This document shows positions 51,533 to 60,174 of a stretch of 64,000 nucleotides of DNA, one piece after another (the stretch's first letter is position 1; every line of letters starts with the position of its first letter). The DNA lies in assembly GCA_938027685.1 (NCBI GenBank), contig CALJAM010000008.1, forward strand, positions 62,001 to 126,000, in the 5' to 3' direction. The notes under the pieces are model-generated. The model was not told the DNA's origin, did no database searches, and saw only the letters and a program-made list of their open reading frames with translations. The position numbers and the translations under genes are program-made. The stretch is from an uncultured Bryobacteraceae bacterium (GTDB lineage Bacteria > Acidobacteriota > Terriglobia > Bryobacterales > Bryobacteraceae).

Positions 51533-53959
51533 CTACCACTTCCACTGCAGCCCGAACTGCACCAGGCGGGGATGGCTCGGCAGGATGCCGCGAGTGCGAT
51601 CCACGATGACGAGACGATCGAAAAGATTCTTGACCGTGACAAACAACGTGGCCTGGCGGCCTTCGAGCGGATAGTTCAGGGTGACGTTCCACAGCACGTG
51701 GCCCGGAAGGGGACCACGTTGGCCGTCCGGAGTCGGCAGTGTCGTATTAAGGTCGTCGCTGAACTGCCGGGAGACGCCCGCACCCTCGACCAGAAGGTTC
51801 ATGCCGCCCACGTTGCTGTACACGAGCGCGGCGCTAAAGAGGTGGCGCGGGGCATAGGGAAGCCGGTTGCCCCGCACCGAAACCGTGCCAAAGCCGGGCG
51901 CCGAGCTGTAACGGGCGCCAGAAAATTTCGCCACCGGCAGCGAGGTATAGGCGGCGTCGAGGCGGAGCCTGTGGCGGGCGCCGAACCAAGAGGGCAGCTC
52001 CCAGCGGCTGGACCACTCTACTCCCTCATGCAATGTCCGCCCGGCGCTGGTGAGCGTGGCGCCGAGGCCCCCAGCCACGCTTGCGGGGACGATCTGATTC
52101 CGGTAGTCGATGCGGAACGCGGTGGCTTCGAGCGAGAGGCGCCGGGTGGGCCGCCAGCGGGCGCCCAACTCGTAGTTCCAACTGAGCTCCGGATCCAGAT
52201 CCACGCTGCCGCCCTCGTTGGTGAGGATGTCCTCGACCCGGGGCGGCGCAAAGCCGCGGTGTACGCCGGCAAACACGGTGAATCCGGCCGCAGCGAACGA
52301 GATCCCAAGCCCCGGGATCAGCTCCGATAGCCGGGTCCTGCCGACGGCCCCGTTCAGGCGGTTGTTGCGATAGTAGCGCACGTGCTCGAACCGGATGCCG
52401 GGCGTCAAGGTGAAGCCGCCGCGGCTCCAGCGGTTTTGCCAAAACCCCGAGTAGGCCTCGGTGCGGCGCTTGTTATCCTCCGCCAGCCGGCCGTCGCGTG
52501 ACCAGGGCAGCGGGCCGTTTTTCTGCTGCCGATCCTGGTCCTCCACGTGCGCGCGCAGGCCCAGATCAGCTTCGTTCGAAAAGCCGGCGAACGGATGCGA
52601 AAGGCGTAGGCGCGGCTCGAAGCCCCAACTGTAATAGCTGCGCAGCCGGCCCTCGTTGCCGCAAGTGGTGAGCAGATCGGCCATGCCGGTGCAACCCGGA
52701 TCGCCGCGTCGGTTCGGACGCTGGGCGGAGTTGCTCGATTGCCGCCACCAGTCGCGGTCGAAATACGAGCCGTAAAGACTCGCCGTCAGCATCGACCTCG
52801 GGCCGAGATTCTGCGAGTAGCGAAGCGCGGCTCCGATGCGATCAGCCGAGAAACGGTCGTACAAGAAGGGATTCTGGCGGGGATCGATGCGGAATTCCTC
52901 CTCGGTGAGACCTGAGTAGGTCACCTGCGACCGCTCGCGGTAGTAATTGAGCTTCAGGCTAAGCAGCCGCCGGGGATCCCAGGCGGTGGACAGCTTGAAG
53001 TTGAAATCCGAGTAGCCGATGCGCGTATTCCGGCGTCCGCCTTCGCCCTGCTTGCGCGTCGCGTCGGCCAAAATGCCGGTGCGCCCCCACGTACCGCCTG
53101 CGCGCAGATGGCCGCTCAGAAAATCACGGTTGCCGCCGGTCAGAACCAACTGAGCTGTGGGCCGATCCGGAAGGGCAGGCGTCAGGTAGTTGATCACGCC
53201 GCCGATCGTCGAGGGTCCGTACAGGATTTGTCCGGCGCCCTTGACCACCTCGACGCTCTCAAAACGGTCAATGGGGGGATGGTAGTAAGTCGCGTTGTCG
53301 CCATAGGGGGCGTACGCAAGAGGCAGACCGTCCTCCAGCAGCAGCAGTTTGGAGGAACGGGTGGGATTCAGCCCGCGAATGCCGATGTGCGGTCGCAGTC
53401 CGAAGCCTTCCTCATTGGGCCGCACGAAGACGCCGGGAACTCTTCTCAGCACCTCGTCGACCGTGAACGGACGGATCTGGGCGAGGTCGCCGGCCTGTAC
53501 AAGGTGTAAGGCGCCCGGAATCTCACTCGCGCTTGTTGCAACCCGGTTGCCGAAAACCACGATCTCCTGGCGAAGGGCGGCGGGCTGCAACGTGACCGCG
53601 ACCTCGGCCTCCACCCCCTGCGCCAGCCGGACCACGAGGGAGCGATCCGCGAAACCCGGGGCCGTGACACGCACCTGGTATTCCCCCGGGCCCAGTCCCT
53701 CGAGCCGAAACCTGCCTTCCTCGTCGGAAGCGGTCCTCCACTCGACACCGGCTGTAAGGGACACCACCGTAATGGCCGCACGCGGAATGGCCGAGCCGGT
53801 GGGATCGAACACTCGTCCGTGCAGCCGAGCGGGGGAGGGATCCGCCCCAGCGACGGCTAGGCAGGGAACGGCCAGAATCAGCCCCAGCCGCAGAAGGGCG
53901 CGGTCAAACCGGCCCCTGGGAAGCGGGGCTCGTGGGTTGCGCTGCGTAGAATAAAGCAT
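51533..53959 (-). CDS. FecA-like TonB-dependent receptor with carboxypeptidase-regulatory domain
   Basis: An 808-residue outer-membrane receptor. Signal peptide (ALLRLGLILAVPCLAVAGAD), a carboxypeptidase-regulatory-like domain (LHGRVFDPTGSAIPRAAITV ... GLGPGEYQVRVTAPGF), a plug (VDEVLRRVPGVFVRPNEEGF ... LRPHIGIRGLNPTRSSKLLL ... VEVVKGAGQILYGPSTIGG) in the FecA manner, and a barrel ending in QFGLQWKW. Probable ligand a ferric siderophore or citrate; the usual FecA N-terminal signalling domain is absent. ATG 53959 is preferred because GGAGG lies 7 bases upstream; ATG 53995 is further out. Confidence 0.88.
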   Translation of the reverse strand: MLYSTQRNPRAPLPRGRFDRALLRLGLILAVPCLAVAGADPSPARLHGRVFDPTGSAIPRAAITVVSLTAGVEWRTASDEEGRFRLEGLGPGEYQVRVTAPGFADRSLVVRLAQGVEAEVAVTLQPAALRQEIVVFGNRVATSASEIPGALHLVQAGDLAQIRPFTVDEVLRRVPGVFVRPNEEGFGLRPHIGIRGLNPTRSSKLLLLEDGLPLAYAPYGDNATYYHPPIDRFESVEVVKGAGQILYGPSTIGGVINYLTPALPDRPTAQLVLTGGNRDFLSGHLRAGGTWGRTGILADATRKQGEGGRRNTRIGYSDFNFKLSTAWDPRRLLSLKLNYYRERSQVTYSGLTEEEFRIDPRQNPFLYDRFSADRIGAALRYSQNLGPRSMLTASLYGSYFDRDWWRQSSNSAQRPNRRGDPGCTGMADLLTTCGNEGRLRSYYSWGFEPRLRLSHPFAGFSNEADLGLRAHVEDQDRQQKNGPLPWSRDGRLAEDNKRRTEAYSGFWQNRWSRGGFTLTPGIRFEHVRYYRNNRLNGAVGRTRLSELIPGLGISFAAAGFTVFAGVHRGFAPPRVEDILTNEGGSVDLDPELSWNYELGARWRPTRRLSLEATAFRIDYRNQIVPASVAGGLGATLTSAGRTLHEGVEWSSRWELPSWFGARHRLRLDAAYTSLPVAKFSGARYSSAPGFGTVSVRGNRLPYAPRHLFSAALVYSNVGGMNLLVEGAGVSRQFSDDLNTTLPTPDGQRGPLPGHVLWNVTLNYPLEGRQATLFVTVKNLFDRLVIVDRTRGILPSHPRLVQFGLQWKW

Positions 53960-53979
53960 AATAGGGCCTCCATGTCTTT

Positions 53980-53994
53980 TGCAAGTTAGTTGCA
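53980..53994 (-). promoter_or_regulatory. Inverted repeat TGCAA-N5-TTGCA upstream of the FecA-like gene
   Basis: TGCAA GTTAG TTGCA in AT-rich sequence about 20 bases before the start codon. It has the size and symmetry of a dimeric repressor site and lies where a promoter -10 or start would be. The regulator is unknown; I see no Fur-box match. Confidence 0.4.
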
Positions 53995-54313
53995 CCTAGA
54001 GACAGTCTACGCGCTCCGGGCGGGGGCGTCAAGCCCGCCGGCGAGCAAGCCCCGGCACCTCGAGGGAACCCGCCCAGGGTCCGAGCCTGGGAGGTGGCCG
54101 TGAGGCCTCAGGAACGTTTGCTGTGGGGGAGCGCAACCGGCGACGCCTTCGCACCCGGGCGGCCGCAGGCCTGCGCCGGCCCGCGAGGGCAAAGCGCCTC
54201 AACAGCGGGCGGTAGCCATGAGGCCCGAGGTCTGCGGCGCCCGGGGGGCGGTCGAGGAGGCCGCCCGAGCCGGTGGCCAAGCGCGTCGCGGACAGGCCGG
54301 CCCTCGGGTCCCT

Positions 54314-54319
54314 TATAAT
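54314..54319 (+). promoter_or_regulatory. -10 element (TATAAT) of the hemXACD operon
   Basis: TTATAATG contains a perfect TATAAT, predicting a start near 54326 and a ~29-base leader. The -35 region is poor. Confidence 0.5.
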
Positions 54320-54332
54320 GAAAGCTGACTCG

Positions 54333-54348
54333 GGATGGGCCACCATCC
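54333..54348 (+). promoter_or_regulatory. Leader hairpin of hemX
   Basis: GGATGG-GCCA-CCATCC, 6 bp with a 4-base loop, ends 6 bases before ATG 54355 and occupies the position where a ribosome site would be. It could restrain translation of the haem operon. Confidence 0.4.
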
Positions 54349-54354
54349 TCCCGC

Positions 54355-55173
54355 ATGCACGAACTGAGCACTCTTTGGCTGCGAGCGGCGGCCGGCTTTT
54401 ACTCGGTGGGACTGGTGCACGCGCTGCTGCTCGCCCTGCGCCGCACCAGCCGGCTGTTTCCCATCGCTTTGGGCGCTTTCAGCGTCGGCATCGTTCTGCA
54501 CGCGGTTTCGCTCGTCGAACAAGGTGTGGCCACGGGTCACTTCCCCGCCAACAACTTTTTCCAGTCGGCTTCGCTATGCGCGCTGCTCAGCGCCCTACTC
54601 TACGTGTTCGTGTGGTGGCGTTACCGCGTGCGGAATCTCTGCATGTTCATTTTCCCCTTGGTCTTCGTGCTGACGCTGATCGGCGCGCTGGGCTCGCCCG
54701 TGGGGCGCTGGGCCGACGAGGGCGTACGGGACGCCTGGCTGCTGGTGCACGTCGCGCTGGTGCTGGCCGGATATGCCGCCCTGACGGTGGCCGCCGTGGC
54801 TTCTATCGCCTATCTGGTTCGCGAGCGCCAGCTCAAGCGGAAGCTGGCGTTGCCTTTCTCGGCCGACTCGCCTGCCCTGATGACTCTGGATGAACTGATC
54901 GGCCGCGGGCTGGCGCTTGGTTTCGTGATGATTACGCTGGGCGTGGTGGCGGCAACGACCTGGGCTGCGGTGGAGTCCGGGACGCGGTGGATTCGTGATC
55001 CGCGCATTCTGATCTCCCTGGGTACCTGGGCGCTCTATCTGCTGATGATCTTCCTGCGTGCGACGGCGGGTTGGCGCGGGCGCAAGGCCGCCGTGATGGT
55101 GGTGGCATTGGTGGGCTGCTCCGTGCTGACATGGGCGGCGCACACCAGCCTTCGTCACCTGCTGCTGCCATGA
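54355..55173 (+). CDS. hemX: HemX-like membrane protein (cytochrome c assembly/CcsA family)
   Basis: A 272-residue protein with eight predicted membrane helices and the WD-free form of the CcsA/ResC fold (NFFQSASLCALLSALLYVF, WLLVHVALVLAGYAALTVAA). HemX in Bacillus lies next to hemA and lowers HemA abundance; here it precedes hemA with an ATGA overlap, supporting that identification. A CcsA-type haem-handling role remains possible. Confidence 0.8.
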   Translation: MHELSTLWLRAAAGFYSVGLVHALLLALRRTSRLFPIALGAFSVGIVLHAVSLVEQGVATGHFPANNFFQSASLCALLSALLYVFVWWRYRVRNLCMFIFPLVFVLTLIGALGSPVGRWADEGVRDAWLLVHVALVLAGYAALTVAAVASIAYLVRERQLKRKLALPFSADSPALMTLDELIGRGLALGFVMITLGVVAATTWAAVESGTRWIRDPRILISLGTWALYLLMIFLRATAGWRGRKAAVMVVALVGCSVLTWAAHTSLRHLLLP

Positions 55174-56435
55174 AGTTTTCCATCACCGGCCTGAACCACC
55201 GCAGCGCTCCGGTCGAGGTGCGCGAGGGCTTGGCCTTTGACGCGCGCTCGCTGGGCGAGGCGCTCACGGATCTGTTGCGTCGGCCCGGCATCGCGGAAGG
55301 TCTGATTCTTTCGACCTGCAACCGGGTGGAAGTGGCCGTCACCTCTCCGGATGGCGAAGATCCGCGAGCCGTGGTGGAGGAATTCCTCGCTGCACGGCGC
55401 GGCGTGGACGTCGGATGGCTTGCGCCTTACCTCTACCACTTCGAAGATGCCGAAGCCATTCGTCATCTGTTCCGTGTGGCCGCCAGCCTCGACTCGATGG
55501 TCGTGGGTGAACCTCAGATTCTGGGGCAGCTGAAAGCGGCCTACGCGGCCGCCAAGGCGCACGGCGCTGTGGGGGGATGGATGGAAACGATCCTTACGCG
55601 CGCCTTCGGCGTGGCCAAGCGCGTGCGCACGGAGACGGGCATCGGCGAGAACCCGGTCTCCATCAGTTCGACGGCGGTGGATCTGGCGCGGCAGATCTTC
55701 GGATCGCTTGCCGAGCGGCGCGTCATGGTCGTAGGCGCGGGCAAGATGGCGGAGCTCGCCGTGCGACACCTGCGCTCGGCCGGCGTCACTCGCATCTACG
55801 TCACCAACCGCACTCTCGAACGGGCCCGCGCCATGGCCGAGGCCTTCGAAGGCGTCGTGGTCGAGTACGATCGCTTCCTCGACGCGCTGCAGGAGATGGA
55901 CATCGTTTTAACCTCGAGCGGGGCGCCCTTTTATTTGCTGCGCAAGGAGCAGGTGCGGCGCGTGATGGAAGCGCGCAGGAACAGGCCCGTATTTCTGATT
56001 GACATCGCGGTGCCCCGCAATGTGGACCCTGCGGTCAACGAACTCGACAACGTCTTCCTGTACGACATTGACGACCTGCAGCGCGTAGCCGATGCCAACA
56101 TGGGGGAGCGGCGTAAACGGGCGCAGCTCGCCGAGCGCATCGTCGCCGAGGAAGTCGAGCGGATGGTGGCGCGCCTGAAGGCCCGGGAGGTTACTCCGAC
56201 CATTGTGGGCTTGCAGCAGCGCTTCGAACAGATTCGGCAGGCCGAGCTCGCGCGTTACCGCTCCCGACTCGGTCCGCTTTCACCCGAGCAGCTCGACGCG
56301 CTCGAAGGTCTCACTCGTTCCATCCTGGCCAAGCTCGCCCACGGTCCCATCACCGAGTTGCGACGGCAGGCCGGCCGGCCCGATGGGTTCGAGGTTGTCG
56401 AACTTATCCGTCGCATCTTCCGACTCGACGAATGA
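55170..56435 (+). CDS. hemA: Glutamyl-tRNA reductase
   Basis: A 421-residue enzyme reducing glutamyl-tRNA to glutamate-1-semialdehyde, the first step of C5 tetrapyrrole synthesis. Catalytic Cys in LILSTCNRVEVAV (~50), VVGEPQILGQLKAAY, the NADPH site RVMVVGAGKMAELAV, and a C-terminal dimerisation helix with TRSILAKLAHGP. ATG 55170 overlaps the hemX stop. Confidence 0.95.
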   Translation: MKFSITGLNHRSAPVEVREGLAFDARSLGEALTDLLRRPGIAEGLILSTCNRVEVAVTSPDGEDPRAVVEEFLAARRGVDVGWLAPYLYHFEDAEAIRHLFRVAASLDSMVVGEPQILGQLKAAYAAAKAHGAVGGWMETILTRAFGVAKRVRTETGIGENPVSISSTAVDLARQIFGSLAERRVMVVGAGKMAELAVRHLRSAGVTRIYVTNRTLERARAMAEAFEGVVVEYDRFLDALQEMDIVLTSSGAPFYLLRKEQVRRVMEARRNRPVFLIDIAVPRNVDPAVNELDNVFLYDIDDLQRVADANMGERRKRAQLAERIVAEEVERMVARLKAREVTPTIVGLQQRFEQIRQAELARYRSRLGPLSPEQLDALEGLTRSILAKLAHGPITELRRQAGRPDGFEVVELIRRIFRLDE

Positions 56436-57337
56436 ACGAACTGGTCATCGGCACACGCGGATCGCAACTGGCCTTGGCTCAGGCGGAGTGGGTGCGCCGG
56501 CGACTCGAAACCCTGGGATTCAAGTGCCGCATCGAGACCATCCGTACGACGGGAGACCGCCTCGCCGACGCGCCCCTGCCCGAGATCGGCGGCAAGGGCC
56601 TGTTCACACGCGAGCTCGAACAGGCGCTGCTGGAAGGCCGCGTGCATCTGGCCGTTCATAGCCTGAAGGATCTCCCGGTGGAGTTACCCCAGGGCCTCCG
56701 ATTGGCCGCCGTACCTAGGCGCGAAGACGCCAGGGACGTGGTCGTCGGACGGAAACTGGCGGAATTGGCCGCGGGCGCGCGCGTCGGCACCAGTTCCCTG
56801 CGCCGCGCGGCGCAACTGAAGCTGTTGCGGCCCGATCTGATCATCGAGCCGGTGCGCGGCAATCTGGACACGCGGTTGCGGAAACTGGAAGCCGGCCGTT
56901 ACGATGCCTTGGTTCTGGCGGCCGCGGGCCTACATCGGATGGGGTGGATGGGAAGGATCGCAGAATACCTCACTCCGGAGCAGATGTGCCCGGCCCCCGG
57001 CCAAGGCGCCCTAGGCATCGAGACCCTGTGCGAAGGCCCGGCGGCGCAAGCCTGTGCCGCGCTGGACGATCCTGCCACTCGCGCCGCGGTGACCGCCGAA
57101 CGCACCTTACTGGAAGCGCTGGGCGGGGGTTGCCAGGTTCCCATCGGCGCCTACGCTGAACAGTACAATAGCGCTTTGTGCTTGCACGCAGTGGTGGTCG
57201 CACCGGATGGCAGCCGTGCAGTACGCACCAGGGCGGAAGGGACGCCGGGCGAGGCGGCTGAAATCGCACGAAACGCCGCCCGTCAATTGCTGGCCGGCGG
57301 CGCACACGAAATTCTGGAATCATTTTCGCGATCATGA
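56432..57337 (+). CDS. hemC: Porphobilinogen deaminase
   Basis: A 301-residue hydroxymethylbilane synthase. IGTRGSQLALAQAEWV at the N-terminus, LKDLPVELPQGL, VGTSSLRRAAQLKLL, VRGNLDTRLRKLEAG and the dipyrromethane-binding Cys in ALGGGCQVPIGAYAEQ. ATGA overlap with hemA. Confidence 0.95.
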   Translation: MNELVIGTRGSQLALAQAEWVRRRLETLGFKCRIETIRTTGDRLADAPLPEIGGKGLFTRELEQALLEGRVHLAVHSLKDLPVELPQGLRLAAVPRREDARDVVVGRKLAELAAGARVGTSSLRRAAQLKLLRPDLIIEPVRGNLDTRLRKLEAGRYDALVLAAAGLHRMGWMGRIAEYLTPEQMCPAPGQGALGIETLCEGPAAQACAALDDPATRAAVTAERTLLEALGGGCQVPIGAYAEQYNSALCLHAVVVAPDGSRAVRTRAEGTPGEAAEIARNAARQLLAGGAHEILESFSRS

Positions 57338-58119
57338 CGCACCCTTTCGCTCGGCCTCTTTCCGGACGACGCGTCGTCGTCACGCGCGCGGCCGCGCAGG
57401 CGGCCTCACTCAGCCGGCGCTTGCGCGAGCTTGGCGCTGAGATTATCGAGTTACCGGCGATCGAGATCCGGCCGCCGGAGGATTGGATGGAGCTCGATGC
57501 CGCTATCGCCCGACTCCACGAGTACGACTGGATCGTCTTCACCAGCGCGAACGGGGTGCGCTTCTTTCTCGAAAGGCTGGACGCTTCGCCGCTCGACACC
57601 CGCGCCATTCGGGCAACCCTATGCGCCATCGGGCCCGCGACGCGCAAAGCGCTCGAAGCTGCGCACCTCAAGCCGGATCTGGTGCCCGCCCACTACGTAG
57701 CCGAAGGCATCGTCGCGGCCTTTTCGACCGTCGACCTGACCGGCCGCCGCATTCTATTGCCGCGCGCCGCGGGCGCGCGCGATTACCTGCCGGAACAACT
57801 GCGACAACGAGGCGCGCTGGTCGACGTGGTCGAAGCCTATCGGACGGTGGCGCCTGCCGGCCTGGCGGAAAAGGCGCGTGAACTCTTCCTCAGCGACTCG
57901 CGCCCGCACTGGGTGACTTTCACGAGCAGCTCCACGGTCCGGCATCTGGTCGAGGCGATCGGCGCGGAGCCGCTGCGGGGCGTGCGAATCGCCTCCATCG
58001 GCCCCGTCACGTCGGCTACGGTGCGCAAGTACGGCCTGGAGGTCGCCGCCGAGGCGCGCGTGTACAGCTCGGACGGCCTAGTCGAGGCGATCGTGGCGGC
58101 CGAATCCGCCGGGACCTGA
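57334..58119 (+). CDS. hemD: Uroporphyrinogen-III synthase
   Basis: A 261-residue two-lobed protein: RRVVVTRAAAQAASLSRRL, WIVFTSANGVRFFLERL, LPRAAGARDYLPEQLRQRGA, VTFTSSSTVRHLVEAIG and IASIGPVTSATVRKYGL. The sequence is poorly conserved in the family but position after hemC with an ATGA overlap supports it. It ends one base before the convergent gene. Confidence 0.92.
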   Translation: MTHPFARPLSGRRVVVTRAAAQAASLSRRLRELGAEIIELPAIEIRPPEDWMELDAAIARLHEYDWIVFTSANGVRFFLERLDASPLDTRAIRATLCAIGPATRKALEAAHLKPDLVPAHYVAEGIVAAFSTVDLTGRRILLPRAAGARDYLPEQLRQRGALVDVVEAYRTVAPAGLAEKARELFLSDSRPHWVTFTSSSTVRHLVEAIGAEPLRGVRIASIGPVTSATVRKYGLEVAAEARVYSSDGLVEAIVAAESAGT

Positions 58120-58120
58120 T

Positions 58121-59788
58121 TCAGCCCGTCTCCCACCGTAGCTCGATCGTGTGATCCAGCGGAGAGTAACCCGTCAGATACAGACTCGGGCCGGGCAGCT
58201 TGGGTTCCGCCAACCGCACCTGCGTGTAGGCGTGTTCGCGGAGTCCCGGTCCGATTACCAGCGTATCCGAGCCGATGCGATAGCGAACCGAATTGGCGCG
58301 GAACAGCCAGGCGTCGCTGACCCCGGGCGATGCCTCCACGCCCTCGAGTCTGCCGCCCTCGCGCAGGTTGATCTCCACGGCGACAGGCACCCCGTTGGTA
58401 CCTTGGACTTCGAAGCGGAGTCGAAAGCCTTGGGGCAATTCGCTGATCGTCACACGTTGTAAGAGCCGGCACGTCTCCGAACGCTTCCGTTCTGCCCGGG
58501 TCGCCGCCCATTCCTCGGTACCCACCTGCCGAGGCGGCTCCAGAGGCTGAAAATAGTCGCCCTCGAGCGCCTGCGTGAGCACGTAGCTGTCGGCGCGTTT
58601 CTCGCCGTGCTGCGGGATGAACTGACCGCGGCCGAAAAAGGCGGCAGCCATGCGCACGGCTTCCACGACGGCTAGGCCGCAGCGCACATGGAGCAAGCGG
58701 CTGGTCCCCCGCAGGAACACGGTCGCGCTGAGCGGACCGCGCCGGATGCGTGCGATTCCCAGGGCGGGCATTAAGCGCTCGTAGTGGGCCGGCAGAGGCC
58801 GCTCGGGCGGCAAGGGCCGTAAAAGCTCGGGATACTCCATCACCGTGCTCAGATAAGCGTGGCGCGGGAAAAAGCGCCGCGCCAATGCGGCCAAACGCCC
58901 GTCGCCGTCCCGGATGGCCATGTACTGCAGCGCGAACCAGTGAGGAGCGGCGTCGCCACGCTGGTACTGATCCTGCCGCCGCGAGATTTCCGTGACGACC
59001 TCGCCGTCGGGATGCAGAAGGTAGAGCAGCGAATCCAGATTGCGACGGACCGGCTCCAGCAGTTGGTCGCGGCCCAGCTTAGCCGCCATCACGATCAGAG
59101 CCCGATTCGTGATCGCGTTGTAGACCAGCGTACTGCGCTCCGTGTACTGGCCGTCGGTATCGATGTCAATGCCCTCGGCCAACCACTGATCGATGCGCCG
59201 GAGGCAGGAGGCATCACGATAGAGTTCCCAAAGTTGCGCCAGTGCGGCCGAAACGACCCAGCGGTGATTGGGGGTGTGCACGCCCCCGCGCACGAGCGCG
59301 ACCATGGCGCGCCTCAGGAACGCTTGGGGGAGCGCGGCGAGCTCCCTTTCCCCCGCACGGTGCGCCAGTAGGGCTGCCGTCGCTACGTGGTGCACGCAAA
59401 AGGCGGTATCGGGCGGGGAGTTGAAGTTAGTGATAGGCAGATCTACATTGCCCTCGCTGTTCTGGCAGCGCTCGAGAAAGCCCGCAGCCAGGCGCGCGCG
59501 CTCAACCAACACGGCATCCCGGTGGAAGCGCGAGGCAGGGTGCAAGTATGCGGCCGCGAAAAGCTCCAACGCGCTCGCCGCCGGGCCGGGGAAGTAAAGC
59601 TCGGAGGAATCGGCAAAGCCGCCGCGATGAGGGTTGGCCGGATCGGTGATCTGGCGGCGCAACAGCTCGACTACGGCCTCATCGTGACGACGGGCGATGG
59701 CCGGCTCGAGCTCGGTTGGGACGGCCGACGCCGGCAGGGCGGCGGGCACGGCAGCCAGCAGTTCGCGTCGAGTCAACACAGCAGCCAT
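58121..59788 (-). CDS. Tat-exported alpha-toroid protein, unknown function
   Basis: A 555-residue protein: Tat signal (LTRRELLAAVPAALPASAV), an alpha-helical part of ~330 residues (NFNSPPDTAFCVHHVATAAL, HTPNHRWVVSAALAQLWELY) followed by a beta-rich part. The layout resembles polysaccharide lyases/heparinase II-like enzymes, but I see no clear catalytic motif. ATG 59788 lies 8 bases after a TACTCT -10 and is preferred over an upstream in-frame codon. Isolated on the minus strand. Confidence 0.7.
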   Translation of the reverse strand: MAAVLTRRELLAAVPAALPASAVPTELEPAIARRHDEAVVELLRRQITDPANPHRGGFADSSELYFPGPAASALELFAAAYLHPASRFHRDAVLVERARLAAGFLERCQNSEGNVDLPITNFNSPPDTAFCVHHVATAALLAHRAGERELAALPQAFLRRAMVALVRGGVHTPNHRWVVSAALAQLWELYRDASCLRRIDQWLAEGIDIDTDGQYTERSTLVYNAITNRALIVMAAKLGRDQLLEPVRRNLDSLLYLLHPDGEVVTEISRRQDQYQRGDAAPHWFALQYMAIRDGDGRLAALARRFFPRHAYLSTVMEYPELLRPLPPERPLPAHYERLMPALGIARIRRGPLSATVFLRGTSRLLHVRCGLAVVEAVRMAAAFFGRGQFIPQHGEKRADSYVLTQALEGDYFQPLEPPRQVGTEEWAATRAERKRSETCRLLQRVTISELPQGFRLRFEVQGTNGVPVAVEINLREGGRLEGVEASPGVSDAWLFRANSVRYRIGSDTLVIGPGLREHAYTQVRLAEPKLPGPSLYLTGYSPLDHTIELRWETG

Positions 59789-59796
59789 AAAGCGAC

Positions 59797-59802
59797 AGAG
59801 TA
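59797..59802 (-). promoter_or_regulatory. -10 element (TACTCT), leaderless spacing
   Basis: On the minus strand TACTCT is followed by 8 bases and then ATG 59788. No Shine-Dalgarno is present, so a leaderless mRNA is likely. Confidence 0.4.
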
Positions 59803-59862
59803 ACGCACTGGCCAAGGCAGATCGGCCGCGGCTTGATTAACGGATGTTAACGAAAAAGGGGA

Positions 59863-59890
59863 TTTACAGGTCTGAAATTCGTGCTATGAT
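59863..59890 (+). promoter_or_regulatory. Sigma-70 promoter of the candidate small RNA
   Basis: TTTACA at 59863-59868, 16 bases, then TATGAT at 59885-59890 (as GCTATGAT). It is one of the two best -35/-10 pairs in the window and is followed by structured RNA rather than a gene. Confidence 0.65.
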
Positions 59891-59896
59891 TTAAGT

Positions 59897-59995
59897 AAAC
59901 CTGCTATCCAATAGCATCCCCCGGCGACGAGGCCCAGCTCGTCGCCAGCCCCTCTGAGTGAAGCCCCTAGGCCCAGCTAGGGGCTTCTTCTGTTC
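59897..59995 (+). ncRNA. Candidate ~100-nt structured small RNA
   Basis: Three successive hairpins follow the promoter: TGCTAT-CCA-ATAGCA (59902-59916); GGCGACGAG-GCCCAG-CTCGTCGCC (59923-59946, 9 bp); GAAGCCCCTAG-GCCCAG-CTAGGGGCTTC (59960-59987, 11 bp), then TTCTGTT. The second and third hairpins have the same six-base loop GCCCAG inside the same 10-base context AGGCCCAGCT. The last hairpin plus U-rich tail serves as an intrinsic terminator. No open frame with a ribosome site lies within. I cannot assign it to a known RNA family from sequence alone. Confidence 0.62.
59960..59995 (+). terminator. Intrinsic terminator of the small RNA
   Basis: An 11-bp perfect stem with GCCCAG loop, immediately followed by TTCTGTTC. 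The U-run is interrupted but the stem is strong. The orientation is plus only; no T-run lies on the other side. Confidence 0.6.
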
Positions 59996-60174
59996 AAGAG
60001 CGCCGCTATGCGGCCGTCGACCGGCTTGTTGCCGACCGGACGCGGGCTTTCTATACGCCGCGCCCGCCGCTGGACCGCGCCACGGCTGGAGGACCGCACC
60101 CCGAGAAGGGCTGACCTCAATCTCCGGACCGCAGGCAAGCGACCACCGGACCCGCCGGCGGGAGTTCTCCAACA

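Larger units (their letters stand above)
53960..54354. other. Intergenic region between divergent FecA-like gene and hemX
   Basis: About 395 bases. It holds the inverted repeat at 53980-53994 near the receptor gene and a TATAAT (54314-54319) and a 6-bp hairpin (54333-54348) near hemX. The middle ~250 bases are GC-rich and empty of supported features. Confidence 0.5.
59789..60174. other. Intergenic region holding the candidate small RNA
   Basis: About 385 bases between the alpha-toroid gene and the end of the GGT gene, both minus strand. It contains the plus-strand promoter, small RNA and terminator at 59863-59995. The rest, 59996-60174, is GC-rich with small inverted repeats (GCCGC-TAT-GCGGC near 60004) but no supported gene. 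Confidence 0.55.
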
